NCBI GenBank assembly: GCA_038503035.1
Contig: JAVSML010024588.1
Coordinates: 233,030-297,029 of the forward strand
From: Crocodylus rhombifer
Taxonomy: Eukaryota; Chordata; Crocodylia; Crocodylidae
Direction of reading: 5' to 3'
DNA: 64,000 nucleotides
How positions within the stretch are numbered: position 1 is the stretch's first letter; every line of letters begins with the position of its first letter. The notes beneath the pieces were generated by a model, which saw only the letters and a program-made list of their open reading frames with translations, did not search any database and was not told where the DNA came from. This document shows positions 1 through 11,942 of the stretch, one piece after another. The translations under genes and the position numbers were made by a program.

Positions 1-600
1 CTGTCACCACCACAAGATATCAGCCCAGCTGTGGAGCAGCTCTGCACCCTGCAGCATGCCCTGCCAGCACTGCTGGGGCCAATCTCCAAGGAAACCCCAG
101 CTCCATGCTACCACAGTGTAGCTGCTGCTGGGGTCTCCATGGAAACCATCCCCAGACACGTGGGCACTGGCTGCTGGAAAATGGAGTCTGGCCGCCAGCT
201 GGATCTACCATTTTGCCCACCCCTGAGCTAGGCTGTTCTCAGTTGCAACAGATAATAAAACAAGGAGCAATCATCTGAAGCTGCAGCCAGATGTGTCACT
301 CGCAGCTCCATCCCATGCCCCATCCCACCTCATCTGTGCAGCACCTGCCTGTGTCCCTGCCCTTGCCCCTGCCCCACTCCCACCCTCACCATGGGGGCCT
401 TGATCTGCCTCTTCCCCCACCCCTTCTCCCACAACAGACTTGCCAATTGCAATCCTGGCTGCCCATGTGCTGTGCTGCAGCTGTGCACATGTACAGGGCA
501 TTTATTGGTAACATTATTGGCCATATCAGCCAAAAAAAGCCAACTGCCAATACTATCAATTTTCATCATATTGGTGCCAATCAGATATGGGACCAATGTA
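1..600. repeat. GC-rich repeat-like segment with degenerate subterminal motifs
   Basis: The first ~430 bases are GC-rich and C/T-rich, unlike the AT-rich DNA after them. Between about 505 and 600 there is a run of short inverted motifs of the type ATTGG / CCAAT and GGCCATAT. This is what the end of a DNA transposon with CpG-decayed subterminal repeats (CCGAT / ATCGG) could look like. The left end lies outside the window. Open frames here are GC-driven and have no recognisable domain. Family assignment is inference. Confidence 0.3.
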
Positions 601-1802
601 TTACTGTACCTCTAACATTTATTTTTTGTTTTACTCTCTGGGCATTCTACTAGTTAGCCATTTTGTCAGTTGTATTTTAACTTATTGTCAAAGGTACCTT
701 AATTGCGAGACAGGTCTTTCCTGTGCTTTTACAAAACTAATTAAATAAATGAAGGGCATTCAAGTGAGTAAAAGAGGTGGCACTTTATTAGGGTATACTC
801 TGATCTGAAAGTGGAACAGAAATAGAGAGTCCCTGCAGGTTATCAGATATGGGAACAAGTTAGATATAAGAACAAAAATGTGTGAGTACAGATTTTCACT
901 TTATAAGCTAACAAAAGCTTTGGATTTTATATTGTGTAGGAACAAGACTGACTGATAAAACTGTATGACAGTATAATTCACAAAAAGTCTGCTATTTTTT
1001 ATTTGCTTCAATCAAAAATTGGATTTACAGCCATAACTAAGTTGGCAATAGTGGCAAATGGAATTTCAGAAGTTCAATATGCTGCACTACCTTAAGCAAA
1101 CTTCGTTTATTAAATATGTGTGTAAAACCTATTGTACAGTAAATCTGTGATATCATGAAGGCAATTTATCCTCAAATGATTAATCTTGTATTATATTAAC
1201 TATTGAAGGAGAAAATTGGAGCTATAATTCTTCTATATCAAACTTGAAGGGTTTATTTTCTTTCATTAATAATAGAGCAAGTCATGAAAGAAACATTTTG
1301 CTCCCCATGTCTCTCATATCTGAAGTATAACATTAGTAATAAAAAAAGACCAAAAATTGGTAGAAACTAAAATAATTTTAAAAAATCATCTAGGATTTGA
1401 TTTTGTTAAAAATTGTAAGATTATGTCTCATTTGGAATCACAATTTCTAATTGTTTGATGATACTAAAATGTATATATTTTACCATTTACAGTTATAGAG
1501 AGATTTTTATACTGAAATTTAAGTGCAACAATAAAAGAAGGATTTGAAATCTTTCCGAACATGTTTCAGACTCACTGATCCAAATAAGGGTGATTTTTTC
1601 TAGATTTTAAATTGCTTTTGTTGTGGAGGATGGAAACGGCTGTCTTCCTTCTTTCCCTTTTGTTTAATATATTATTTAATTATACAGACTGATAAAGCTC
1701 TTGGGAGAAATTCTGGTCCCATTTAATTCAAAGGAAGCCAGATTTAAAAGTAGCCAGATTTAATTCCTATGCTATGTGGTAAGGATTTTAGGAAATAAGT
1801 TT
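601..1802. other. AT-rich DNA, no feature seen
   Basis: AT-rich sequence with many short stops in all frames. I see no repeat ends, exon-like coding or strong inverted repeat. Confidence 0.6.
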
Positions 1803-2060
1803 GCCCTTAAGGGCTACATCCACAAGAGCCTGGACGTTTGTTTCCCCAGGTAGTGGCACACCTTGTGCCACTGTTACATGTCCCCAGGGAACACCCTCTG
1901 ATACCCTGGGTGGGGTAGGAGCAACTGTGCTGGCCCCAGCAGCCTTACCTGGGGTACTTGGTGCCTTGGGGAGCTGCAGCCATGGTGATCCTGCCACTTG
2001 GAGCCTGGCTGGCAGCTGGAGTGCAGCTCTGACCAGCCAGGATCTGGTTTTGGGCAGCGC
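1803..2060. repeat. GC-rich fragment, possible truncated MITE
   Basis: A GC-rich block between AT-rich DNA and the tail of a CR1. Its left edge (GGCTACATCCACAAGAG) resembles the terminal repeat of the inverted-repeat element at 32318-32592 (GGCTGCATCCACATGAG). The right end would have been cut off by the CR1 inserted at 2061. Open frames on both strands look like compositional artefacts. Confidence 0.3.
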
Positions 2061-3812
2061 ATAGTGTCATAGTTTGTAGGGGCAGAAGGAACCTGAGCAG
2101 ATCATCAAGTCTGACCCCCTGCCATGGCAGGAAAAAGTACTGGGGTCAAACCACCCCAGCAAGGTGTTTGTCTAGTGTCCTCTTAAAGACTCCCAGGGTA
2201 GGAGCCAGCACCACTTCACTTGGAAGTTGATTCCAGATTCTAGCCACCCTGACCATGAACTAGCACCTCCTGATGTCTAGTCTGAATCTACCCTCTGCCA
2301 GCTTGTGGCAGTTATTTCTAGTCACTCCTGGTAGTGCTCGGGGAAACAGGGACTCCTCCAATGCCTGCTGGTCCCCTCTGACTAGTTTGTAAGAGGGGAC
2401 TAGATCCCCCCTCAGCCTTCTCTTGTGGAGGCTGAACAGGTTCAGGTCCCTTAACCTCTCCTCGTAGGGCCTGTCCCGCTGCTCCCGATCATGTGAGTGG
2501 CTGTCCTCTGGACCCTCTCCATGTTGTTCACATCCCTCTTGAAGTGCAGCACCCAGAACTGGATGCAGTACTCCAACTGCGGCCTGACCAGTGTTGCACA
2601 GAGGGGGAGGATCGCCTCCTTGGCCCTGCTCGAGATGCATCTGTGGATGCATGACAAGGTATGGTTGGCCTTCTTAACTGCATCCCCACACTGCTGACCC
2701 ATGTTCTTCTTGTCATCAGTGATGACTCCAAGATCCTTTTCTGCCTCTGCACTGACGAGAAGGGAGTTCCCCAGCCTGTAGGTATGCTGCTGGTTCTTCC
2801 TCCCCAGGTGCACCACCTTGCACTTGTCAGTGTTGAAGCCCATCCTGTTCTCATCCACCCACCCCTGTAACCTGTCTAGGTCTGATTGCGTCCTATTCCT
2901 CCTGTCTAACATGCCCACATCCCCACACATCAGCAAATTTGAACAGGGTGCTTTTTACCCCCTCGTCCAAGTCACTGATGAAGATGTTGCACAATGTGGG
3001 CCCGAGGACCAAGCCCTGCGGAACCACACTGCCCACATCCCTCCAGGTCAAAAATAACCCATCCACTACCACTTTCTGGGTACGGCCCTCCAGCCAGTTA
3101 GCAACCCATTTGACTGTCGACACCAAAGTCCCCTAGTTTTTTTAATGAGAATGAGGCAAGAGACAGTGTCGAAGGCCTTTCTAAAGTCCGGAAAGACTAC
3201 ATCCACTGCTACCCTTGCATCTAATGATTTTGTGACCTGGTCATAGAAGGTCACCAGGTTGGTCTGACAGGACCTTCCTCTAATGAACCCATATTGGTTG
3301 CCCCTAAGCATAACCTCCCCCGCTGGCCCCTCATGGACATGTGCCAGGATAATTCTCTCAAAAAGCTTACCTAGGACCCAGGTAAGACTAACTGGCCTAT
3401 AGCTTCCTGGGTCCTCCTTCCTTCCTTTTTTGAAGATGGGAACCACGTTGGCCCTCCTGGTGCTCGTAAAGCCATGCCAGGGGTCCCACAATGACCTCAG
3501 CTAATTCCCTCAGGACTCTGGGGTGGAGATCATCAGGACCAGATGATGTAAATATGTCCAGTCCCTCCAAAAGTTCCCTGACTGACCCTTGGCCTAGGTG
3601 CAGCTCCCCTGGGGCCTGAGGGGGTTCCGGTGTGGTGGGGGCTGATCCGGTCCCTGCTCAGGAAAATGGAGGCAAACAAGTTGTTAAATAGGTTAGCTTT
3701 GTCATCTGGTGTGATGACCAGATTTCCTAGCGTGTCTTGCAGAGGCCCTGAGTTACCGGGTACCTTCTTTTTAACCTCTACGTATTTAAAAAACTTGTGT
3801 ATATTTAAAAAG
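2061..3812 (-). mobile_element. CR1 LINE, 5'-truncated, minus strand
   Basis: A CR1 family non-LTR retrotransposon read right to left. The 3' end at about 2061-2075 shows the short ATAG/TCAT-type tail repeat and the typical CR1 3' UTR. Coding remnants of the ORF2 reverse transcriptase cover most of the rest. The copy begins inside the linker between endonuclease and reverse transcriptase, so the 5' half of ORF2 and all of ORF1 are missing, as is usual for CR1. The right boundary near 3812 is approximate. Beyond it (3813-3930) lies T- and C-rich sequence with repeated blocks that may belong to another old repeat. Confidence 0.9.
2260..3812 (-). pseudogene. CR1 ORF2 reverse transcriptase remnant
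   Basis: Translation of the minus strand gives, in order, the pre-RT linker (LFNNLFASIFLSRD near 3655-3690), the RT fingers (ANVVPIFKKGRKEDPGSYRP, 3370-3450), motif A (VFPDFRKAFDTV, with the catalytic Asp, near 3165-3200), the [11 protein letters not shown] block (~3000-3030) and the thumb/C-terminal region to about 2260. These pieces lie in at least three frames (3066-3491, 2893-3126, 2451-2936, 2260-2652). At 2925-2940 the catalytic box, FADDTK in family members, is broken: FAD is followed by a frameshift that removes the second Asp. In the family this enzyme copies the element RNA at nicked DNA. Here it cannot be made. It is the closest relative in the window of the plus-strand CR1 at 39937-43258. 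Confidence 0.88.
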
Positions 3813-3929
3813 GTGCCCCCTATGCTGCTTTTTTTTCCCCCCAACACGGGGTTTTTTTTAACCCTGCGATCTCCTGAGATCAAAAAAGTCCCCTGTACTG
3901 CTACCTTGCAGAATGGGGAACACCTAAAT

Positions 3930-4678
3930 GTGTGATGTTTGGAGCTGAAGATGGCTCTGTGGCACCACGTACATGTGGATGTGAACAAGTTGTCCACTAC
4001 TTGAGGGGGAAACTTGAAAATGGGAATCCTTTTTCATCTCAACAGCAAGCACAATCATTACGCACACAAGTTTTCTTTTCTTTTTCTGGAATTTTAAATG
4101 AAAAATATTAGAAGTAATAATCATGATTTGATTCACTAGACAACTTATTTTCTACTTTCAAGATATGTGCAATAGTACGCTGCTCCAATAAATAAGTTAT
4201 ACATCTAAAAATGTTCAGAATCTTGGACCTGAATTTATTGACCTATTTTTCACTGGAGCCAAACCCTTCCTCCTGTTGTTGGTGTTCAGCTTTACATATG
4301 CATTTTTGTGCACCTGCACTTCTCTAGCTGTAGGGATTATAATCCATGTGCACAGAGATGACAGGATTTGCTTTTGCCAGATTGCTAAGCACAAGTTCAG
4401 ACATTCATGCTCTAAAAAGTGTGTGCAAGTGTACAGGCTGCACACAGAAGACAAGGCTAAGATTAGAAAATCCGGTCCATTTTATGTTTAGTCTAGATAT
4501 GATTCTGGCTGAAGAATAAGTGTATAGAGATAATGATTACAAAAATGTGGGACTATGATTTATTTTTTTGGTTGTTTACTAAGTAGTTCAACCTGGAAAT
4601 GCAGTAAAGAGAATAAGGGAAAGACTGTAGCAAAATATTCACATACAGTGCTGTCCACGCTCAGCTCTTTGTAACTTA
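3930..4678. other. Unique AT-rich DNA
   Basis: No coding, repeat end or RNA gene recognised. The words at 3968-3985 loosely resemble an ACATGTGGATG terminal repeat but are too short to call. Confidence 0.5.
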
Positions 4679-4846
4679 GGGCATTTATACACATGTTTGT
4701 GCCACAGCACTGGGAACTTTTAAAGGTGCCTGGTACTGAGGTACATCTATTTGTATAAACGGCAAATGAGAAAATGCAGTGGTGCACTTTTGAACTAAAA
4801 ACACATTGGTGCATCAGAGCAGACAAATGTATGTGCATAAATGCCC
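4679..4846. mobile_element. Small inverted-repeat element (MITE-like)
   Basis: A 168-bp unit begins GGGCATTTATACACATGTTT (4679 on) and ends with the imperfect reverse complement ACAAATGTATGTGCATAAAT then GCCC (4823-4846). The arms match over about 24 bp with a few substitutions. The interior has no coding. I could not fix a target-site duplication. The architecture suits a non-autonomous DNA transposon; its superfamily is not determined. Confidence 0.6.
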
Positions 4847-6159
4847 ACATTTGTTAATTAAAATCTTAACAAGTAGTAACTCTGATGCTTTATTACAGCT
4901 GCCTTATCTATTTTCCAGCCAGATAGACACATACCCTATTAAGGAATGATACCATTGTGTTGATTATGATTATAAAACTATTATCCTCCTTGCTCATATG
5001 ATCAATTCAAAAAGGCTATGTGATAAACCAGCCATGTCATAATGTCAGTTTCAGTTCAAGAATGCCAAGGTATTACAATTCAGTTTTAATTAATCAGGAT
5101 ACCTATACATTCCTAACATGAACAGAATCCCTCAGAATGATATTTTTCTGTACAGGGTAATATTTTTAAATGGATTAGTTTTAGCATGAAATCTACATCA
5201 GCTTCCCATTTTCAACAGGCTTGTATTGAATTATCATTGCCACATTGATGATAACTAACACTAGTTAGATTTGAGTCCAACCTGTTAGACTGTTAAATCT
5301 AAAATTTAATACAACAAAATATTCTGATAATTAGTATCCCAAAGATATATCATTCTTGTAAGGTGGAGCACTCAGAGCAAAGGGTTTGGTGATATTAATC
5401 ATTTCATCTTTCCAAAGGATAGCAAGACTTTTACCTAGATCTTTCCATTTCAAAAGTCACTATGCTGCCATACCAATTTCAGCTTTCAAAGTACCCTGCT
5501 AGTTATAGTCTCAGTTTGATGTGGCTCTAGAGTTAAATCGGAGCTTATTGGAAGTGAATGACAAAGCTTTCACCCCATTTTGATTTTAATGGTGAACAGA
5601 ACCAACCCTCAGTTTGATTTTAATGATACACAGAGCCTGGTTGAGATGAGTACCTTGGCTATAAGAGGGGGAAAATTATCCTACTTTTATATTAGATAAT
5701 CAGTTGTGAGAGTGAGGCTTTGGTAGAATCAGGGAGAGGGAAGTTGATAGCTACTGGTAGACTGCTTTTGTTAGCTATGAGGATAACTTTTAACATTTTT
5801 TCTGGTTACCTTGCGAACATAAAAATAAGAAATGCCATATTGGCTTGGCCCTCAAGCCTGTTCAGCCTGCTATGTGGCAGAAAGTGCATGCTAAGAGAAA
5901 AAAAAATTGTTGCAGGGTGTATTCAGATTGATCTGCCCCCTGCCCCTCTTCTTACAGGTACCGGCATTTAGTAGCCTACATAATCTAATTCAGTGGTGGA
6001 AGCCTTCTCTATCATATTAGTACCTACTGATGTATACAATACTGATAAATATGAAACACTGAAAACAAGTTTATTATCCTGTGTCTAGTTCAGACAGATC
6101 AGTACATCCCAGGCTGACACACTCAAAATTGTTATGTCCCCAAACGAGGCCCCAAATGA
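4847..6159. other. Unique AT-rich DNA
   Basis: AT-rich non-coding DNA. The open frame at 5720-5971 has no domain, no splice context and no matching reading on either side. Confidence 0.5.
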
Positions 6160-6565
6160 TACCAGGCAGTATATAGAATAAAAAAATTAAGATTGGAAGG
6201 AAGCTCAGAAGGCCATCTAGTCCAACCCCCTGCTCAAAGCAGAACTATCTCCAACTATATTATCCCAGCTAAGGCTTTGCCTAGCTTGGTCTTAAAAACC
6301 TCTAAGGATGGAGATTCCACAGCCTCTCTGGGTGACCTGGTCCAGCACTTTACTAAACTTTTCTTGTTGCAGATTGAGACCATTGTTCCTTGTGTTGTCA
6401 TCTGCCACCGTTGAAAAAAAGTCTAACCCCATCTTCTTCATAACCACTCTTCAGGTGGTTGAAGGCTGCTATTAAATCCCCCATCAATCTTCTCTTCTTC
6501 AGACTAAATAAGCCCAGTTCCCTTAGCCTGTCCTCATAAATCATGTGCTCCAGCCCACTAAACCC
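6160..6565 (-). mobile_element. CR1 LINE 3' end fragment
   Basis: Minus-strand CR1 3' end. It has the signature GGCCATCTAGTCCAACCCCC (6211-6230) next to the tail, then the C-terminal ORF2 and 3' UTR region. The remnant encodes the ends of the RT C-terminal extension (for example AGAAGAGAAGATTGATGGGG on the minus strand, near 6480-6500) with frameshifts. Only about 400 bp survive. Confidence 0.85.
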
Positions 6566-6953
6566 TTAACAATGGAGAAATTGAAATAGTAAATTATAAG
6601 GTACCTATATCAAATCCTAGAGATACCGCCGTTTGGCTTGGCACAAAATAAATTGTCAAAAATGTTTGTTTGAAACATCATAACAACAATGAACTAAAAA
6701 TGTTGTGAGCACAGTACTCATAGTGATATTGCTATTAATAATTGGACTTGTTTACTCATAAAAAGTAAATAACTGAATAAGCAAACATGAGATGCTTCAA
6801 TCCAATTCACCTTAAAGCAATCTATATTAAAATGAATTATAGTTGTTCAACATCATTTTTAAATTATTTGTTTTAATCAGAATACAAGTGTTATAAAATA
6901 ATAAAAATAAAATAAGCTCTTAATGTGGAATAGTTTTAACACAACACAATAGA
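6566..6953. other. AT-rich DNA
   Basis: AT-rich stretch between a CR1 fragment and a hAT element. Nothing recognised. Confidence 0.5.
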
Positions 6954-6961
6954 CTTTCCAT

Positions 6962-7580
6962 TAGGGCTGTGCAAAGCTTCAGGTGCTGATTCGATTCGGA
7001 GGAGTTTCAGTCCAATTCGATGTCTGACTCTCTGAATCCATATTGAATCAGGAGACCAATAAAAAGGCCTGAATCAATGTGAAGCTCTCCAAATGATTTG
7101 GAGAGCTGTGGTGATTCAGGTAGTCTCCACTCGCTGCCATAGGGAGCTGGACCTGGACCTGGACTCCATGCCAGTAAGTAAAGGGGGGAGGTGGAAGAGG
7201 GGGGAGGGGACCATGGGGAGACCTCCCCCAGCTCCCCCGAGTGCCCACTGATGCTTATCCACTCTCCCAGTGCCCCCTACCGTGGCTTCCCCACCCAGCC
7301 CCAACTTGCAGCTCTTTAAAAAAGAAAAAGAAAAAAATCCCTTACTCCCTGGCTCCTGTCAGGCATGGGGGTGGGGGATGATCCCTGCTACTCCCCACTT
7401 CCCCACACTTTGTGAAGGACTCTGTTATGAGCCCTCCATCCCCAACCCACTCTCCCAGTCCCCCCCATGGCTGCCCTGCCTGGCCCCATTATCAGTTCTT
7501 AAAAAAATAATTTAGAATCACCAAACTGAATCAGCCAAATCCAAATCCAAAGCGAATACTAGCCACTTTGCACAGGCCTA
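6962..7580 (+). mobile_element. Non-autonomous hAT element, copy A
   Basis: A 619-bp element starting TAGGGCTGTGCAAAGC and ending in the inverted match CTTTGCACAGGCCTA. It is flanked by CTTTCCAT (6954-6961) and CTTTCCAC (7581-7588), an 8-bp duplication with one difference, which is diagnostic of the hAT superfamily. Just inside both ends are clusters of GATTC / GAATC words (GATTCGATTCGG, CTGAATC), the kind of subterminal repeat that hAT transposases bind. The middle is GC-rich without transposase coding. Related copies lie at 22512, 27526, 53458 and 55623. Confidence 0.82.
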
Positions 7581-7588
7581 CTTTCCAC

Positions 7589-8380
7589 TATATTTTAAAA
7601 CCTCTTATAGAACAAAAGACTGACCTCTTATTTTATTTTTGTATGATTTTTGCCATTGAGCAAAATTAAGAATGACTACTGCTGAGAATTAAGTGGAAAA
7701 AAAAAATATTACATTTTACCTCAAATAAGATTTTAGAGATTCTATGTATGTCTTTTCATTTCTCTGAAAGTTTAAACACATGTATTAAACTCTTTAAAAA
7801 GAAAATGGTAATGGTTTTTTAAAACCTATAAAAATTATAGTAAATGTAAAATAAGGCTTACAATCTTGTTGCAGTTGGGTCTCTGTTTTACAGAAAGCAA
7901 GGTATTTTGTTGTAAGTGTCCAGGACATCTGAAACTGGATGTAAATTGCAACAAAGCATATTTAGGCCATGTGCACACATTCAAATATTCTGAGAGAATT
8001 CTCTCAGGTTTGTTAACCTAGTAGAGAAACTTACCCTTAGTAGCATATCTAGAAATTAGAGTGCTGAGGCCCTGAAGAGTGGAAAGATTGTAGTGCTGAC
8101 ACTGTGCAGCCCCAAGGAAGCCCTGTGAATATATTTCAGCATGCTGTGGAGGCTCCCTTAGTCTGCCTATCCACAGATAATAAGAATGCATAGAGAAGCC
8201 CTGATTTGCTGACCCAGACTGCCCACGGTCAGCCTATGTTTTCCTGCAGCACAATGTGAGGTTTGAGAAGCCATCAGCAACCAGTAAGTGACACACTGTC
8301 TGATTGAGAGGGCTGAGCTGGTGCAGGAGGACTATGTTCTCTTCTGAGAGAAGCCATGATGTAAGGGACCAAGATGTAGG
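7589..8380. other. Unique AT-rich DNA
   Basis: No coding or repeat boundaries recognised. Contains short A-runs only. Confidence 0.5.
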
Positions 8381-8830
8381 TCTTGCCTAACGGTTAAGCT
8401 TCTGAGGAGAAGTAGGGCCTGGGGCTGCCTTATACAAAAGCTAGAAAGCGAGATCCAGAAATAGAGTCCATGACCCAGGCCAGGGTCAGAACCCAGGGGT
8501 CAATCCACAGGGCAATCCACAGGGTAAAGTCCAAAATAAGAACCAAACCAGTGTCAGGAGCCATGAAACAGAACTTCAGGAAAATCCAAAGATGAAATCC
8601 AAAAATAAAGTGCAAACCAGGGTGAGGAACCAGGAGACTTGCCATAACATAACTGTTTACTGGTCTGCAGACCCAGTGATCCAGATAGTACTAAATGGAT
8701 AGGCGGTGGTCCCAGTAGCAAATCAGGATGCTTATTGCTCATAAACTGGGGCTTGCTGCAGGTGAGGCTGCTGTGATACTTGGTTTAGGCTGGCCTGCCT
8801 GCTTAGAGTCCCTGACACATGACATGCAGA
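8381..8830. repeat. Unclassified repeat-like segment rich in GGGTCAGAACCC-type words
   Basis: The segment repeats short words such as CCAGGGTCAGAACCCAGGGG, and has a tandem pair of the 12-mer CAATCCACAGGG at 8501-8512 and 8513-8524. The wording recalls internal parts of reptile LTR or other interspersed repeats, but I cannot name one. Open frames on the minus strand here have no domain. Confidence 0.3.
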
Positions 8831-9224
8831 CATTCACTTTCCCTGCAGAAACTCTCGCAGGAGTCATTTAACCTTGGTTGTTCTCAGGTTATTTTTCTCC
8901 TGAATCAGCTACTTTTACCTTGGGAGAAATAGCCTGAACATCTGTACACTTGTAGTTTCTCCTGGGAGAGCAGCTACTGTACTGTGCTGTCTGTACAAGG
9001 CTTTTGATCCAATATCAAGAAAAACACCAAAAGCAGTAGCAACGATAGCATAGGTGATGCATGGGGTGGGGAGTGGGGAGGGCAGAAGAGGCATGGTGTC
9101 CCACCAGATTTCTGTGCTGATGGATAGCACGGGGCTGCAGCATGGCTAGAACCAGTTATCAGCAGCAGTGGGCAACAGCAACATGGAGTTGTGCCTCCCC
9201 TCTGTCAACACATGCACAACAGCA

Positions 9225-9425
9225 ACATCAGAAAAAATTCTTAAATGTATGAACAGTAAGACATTGAAACAGATTATCTAGGGTGGTTGTGAGATCTTCT
9301 GCACTAAGAGATTTTAAGAAGCTGCATAGGCACCTATCAGGTTTACAAATATTGCTAGAGTTTTGAAATAGATGATTTTGGATTCCTTCCCAGTCCTCTG
9401 ATCCTCTGATGTATAGGCTAGTGAT
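9225..9425 (+). mobile_element. Old CR1/L3-like LINE 3' end
   Basis: Read on the plus strand, the segment follows the usual C-terminal ORF2 and tail layout of CR1-clade LINEs. 'AACAGATTATCTAGGGTGG' (about 9270) leads to a phrase ending in the FKxxLxRHLxG-like region (AAGAAGCTGCATAGGCACCT, 9315-9334). A degenerate 'TAGATGATTTTGGATTCCTT' tail follows at about 9370. It has many stops. Assigned by pattern only; a diverged subfamily. Confidence 0.5.
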
Positions 9426-10170
9426 AAAAACCAGACATGGAACATAGTACTGGAGAGGTCCACCCTGATTTATTGAGTCCTGTTTCCTCACAAACACAGA
9501 TAAACAAGAAATAGATACTGAGTTCAGAAGGATCTACAAGAACATCACTCATCTTACCTCTGCATACCACAAATCATCTTGCCATACTATTCTGAACACA
9601 GGGAAATTATTATTAAAAATACATAAATAAATTGTAGTTTTTCAATACCAATAAATGTGTCCATTAGCATCCCAGAATCAGGATCTCAACAGGTTCATCT
9701 CAGAACCTTTATTCTGAAATGTAGTTTCCCTACATGGAACCAAGGCTTCCATTTGGATTCCATGACTGAAAACTTATATCACTTAGTTTCAAAATAACAG
9801 ATTTTTTACTGTTTTGATCTGCTGACATGTAGATCAAATCTATTACTCTGGATTCCTGAAAGTCAGGATAGTGCAACAATTTTCAGATCCCAGCACAGTG
9901 AAACCTAGATGGTGGATCTGATGTCTTTGCATATGGGAAATATAAAAAGCCCTGATTATCTCTCCCTCACATTCTCCACTCATCTGTGATCACTTAGCAT
10001 ATATGTCAGAGGAGTGGACTGTCAGGAGAGGAGTGGACTCAAGGCTTCTTGAAGGCATGAAAAAAGCAAAACCAAAAATGGCCCTTTATTTTAAACGTGG
10101 CATGTTCCCACACCAAGCCCTGCTCATGCCCAGAAAAGGTAGCACCTTAGTTGGACCCAGCTGAACCGCC
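9426..10170. other. Unique DNA
   Basis: No coding, RNA gene or repeat ends recognised. A short direct repeat (GAGGAGTGGACT / GAGAGGAGTGGACTC) sits near 10009-10040. Confidence 0.45.
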
Positions 10171-10290
10171 ATCTATATATACTGGGTGTTTTAGTGGTGT
10201 TTTGGGGGGATTTTATCTAATAAAAGCTGGTTGAATCAGCTTTAGCTAGAAGTGCCAACAAACCCCACTGAGGTGCCCGATATAGACAGA
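10171..10290. mobile_element. Hairpin MITE-like element
   Basis: About 120 bp that folds on itself. The left arm has TCTATATATACTGGGTG then a GTTTTAGTGGTGTTTTGG part. The right arm ends CCACTGAGGTGCCCGATATA then GACAGA, whose reverse complement follows the left arm with scattered mismatches. The centre (AAAGCTG...CAGCTTT) also pairs. No coding. Target duplication not seen. Confidence 0.5.
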
Positions 10291-11719
10291 GGCTGCAGAG
10301 CCAAGTCGAAGTAATGCACAACTTCTGGTAAAGCTTGGTTTGTTTGGTTTGGTTTTTTAAGTATCTGCAAGCAACCTAACACACCAAATTATTGCTATAC
10401 TGGGCCTTTAGAAGTCACTTTTACTTTCCTTCTAGAGTCATCACAAGGGTAATATAGTCCTTGGTGAAGACTAAGACAGCTCTGTAGACTTATTTAACAT
10501 TCACCATTGCTAAAATGACCCCTCTGGGAAATTGGCATATAATTTGGGGGGGCATAAGAACACCCTAGTCAGTTTCCTTCTGACTTCACTTTATGGCTAT
10601 ATAAGACCTGTTTTCCAATACCTCCAGAGCGGGAGGGGTAGCCGGGGTGGGGGGGACCTATGATAGATCTGCTCTGTGGCTTCCACAGACAATTTCTTGC
10701 ACCAAAAGCCCCTTACTTTATGACTCCTTTGCTTCAATGTATCAGTAAGTTTTTCAGAAATCTCTCATACCTATATGCAGAATTTTTTGCCAGTGAATCA
10801 TTCATTTACAGCACTCTCCTTTCAAAAGCGACCTTATACTTTTTTAATCCAGCTATTCATAGGTAAACTGCAGCAATGTTGCTACACTGAAAACTAAAGA
10901 TCTAGTGGAACTCTTAACCATGGCCCAAGTTACAGCAGAGGCACAGCCCTTGGGACTCCAAAGATAGAAAGCATTTATCTGAATGTTCTCCAGCTAGTTC
11001 ATTAGACATTTACAGTTAAAATTATCAAAAGAGGAATTTTCAAGTGTTCCCTGAAAATTAACATGCCATCTTGAAAGCAAACATTTTCTTTCAATTTATT
11101 AGACAGTGCTGATGTAAAAGAGGAAAAAATCAATGACAGACTCTTTGAACACACTGGTGGAGGTATAGCTACTATGTAGTTAGGAATTCAAATGCAGTCA
11201 ATGTTAAGACTGTTCTGAATATGTTATCATAGTGCTGCATTTTGCAGCATATGAATACTATCTTAACTGTCTCTGAGTTCATTGTACTGGGGCTGGCAGA
11301 TGGTATCATTTGGTTGCATAATCTAAATCTCTTATTTAGTGACTTACAGCAGTTTTATCTCCTGGGAATTGGACTGTGCCTTAAAAACAGAAGTTTCTTA
11401 TCCAAAACCAAAGAAACACATATTTAAAAAGTAGCAACTCATTATTCACTTGCTGTTTACTGTACAACTATAACCGTGACAATGAACTCTACCAATGGTA
11501 GACATTTCATTTATTTCTCCCAGACTGAAGACTTCTTGCTCAAGATGTACACAAATGGTGGAAAAATTCCTTTTTCTAGTTATCTTCCTAATGTGTCTTT
11601 CTCAGATAATCAGGGTCACACTGAGCACCAGATTGGAAATTAGAATGGAGCTTGCCTCAGGTCAGGTTAGAGGAACTTTTGCAGTTTTTGGTCTTCCCCT
11701 GAAGCAGTAATTCATCTGG
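10291..11719. other. Unique AT-rich DNA
   Basis: No feature recognised. Short open frames (10660-10866, 11242-11427, 11495-11710) have no domain and no compositional support. Confidence 0.5.
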
Positions 11720-11859
11720 TTGAATCTTTTACTATGGCTCATGTATTCACTTCCTTGCTGTTGCAGTGGCCTCAGGCCTTTGTGCTTTATGACCATCTTC
11801 TGTTCCACTTAAGGATTGGATTGAAATACTGTTTTCTAATTAAAGTCATTGGGTTTAAC

Positions 11860-11942
11860 ACAAGGGGAAAAATTCAATGGCCTGCAATATACAGGTCAGA
11901 TGAGATGACCTAATAATCCCTTCTGGTATTAGACTATGAAAC
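11860..11942 (+). mobile_element. LINE 3' tail remnant
   Basis: The phrase CAGATGAGATGACCTAATAA then TCCCTTCTGG...TATGAAAC is the worn form of the CR1/L3-type 3' end (AGATGA..CC..TCCCTTCTGGC...TATGA). The element 5' of it cannot be traced beyond about 11720. Confidence 0.5.

Noticed and set aside
271..653. Open frames up to 120 codons near the left edge
   Set aside because: C/T-rich repeat-like DNA with frames on both strands. The longest peptide is low-complexity His/Pro/Leu with no domain.
3813..3930. Extension of the CR1 at 2061 to 3997 by the open frame 3533-3997
   Set aside because: Homology with the other CR1 copies ends near 3812. Beyond it the frame runs through T/C-rich repeats that match no CR1 protein.
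8381..8830. A complete LTR or gypsy remnant
   Set aside because: The wording is repeat-like, but no TG...CA ends, duplication or coding could be placed, so it is listed only as unclassified.
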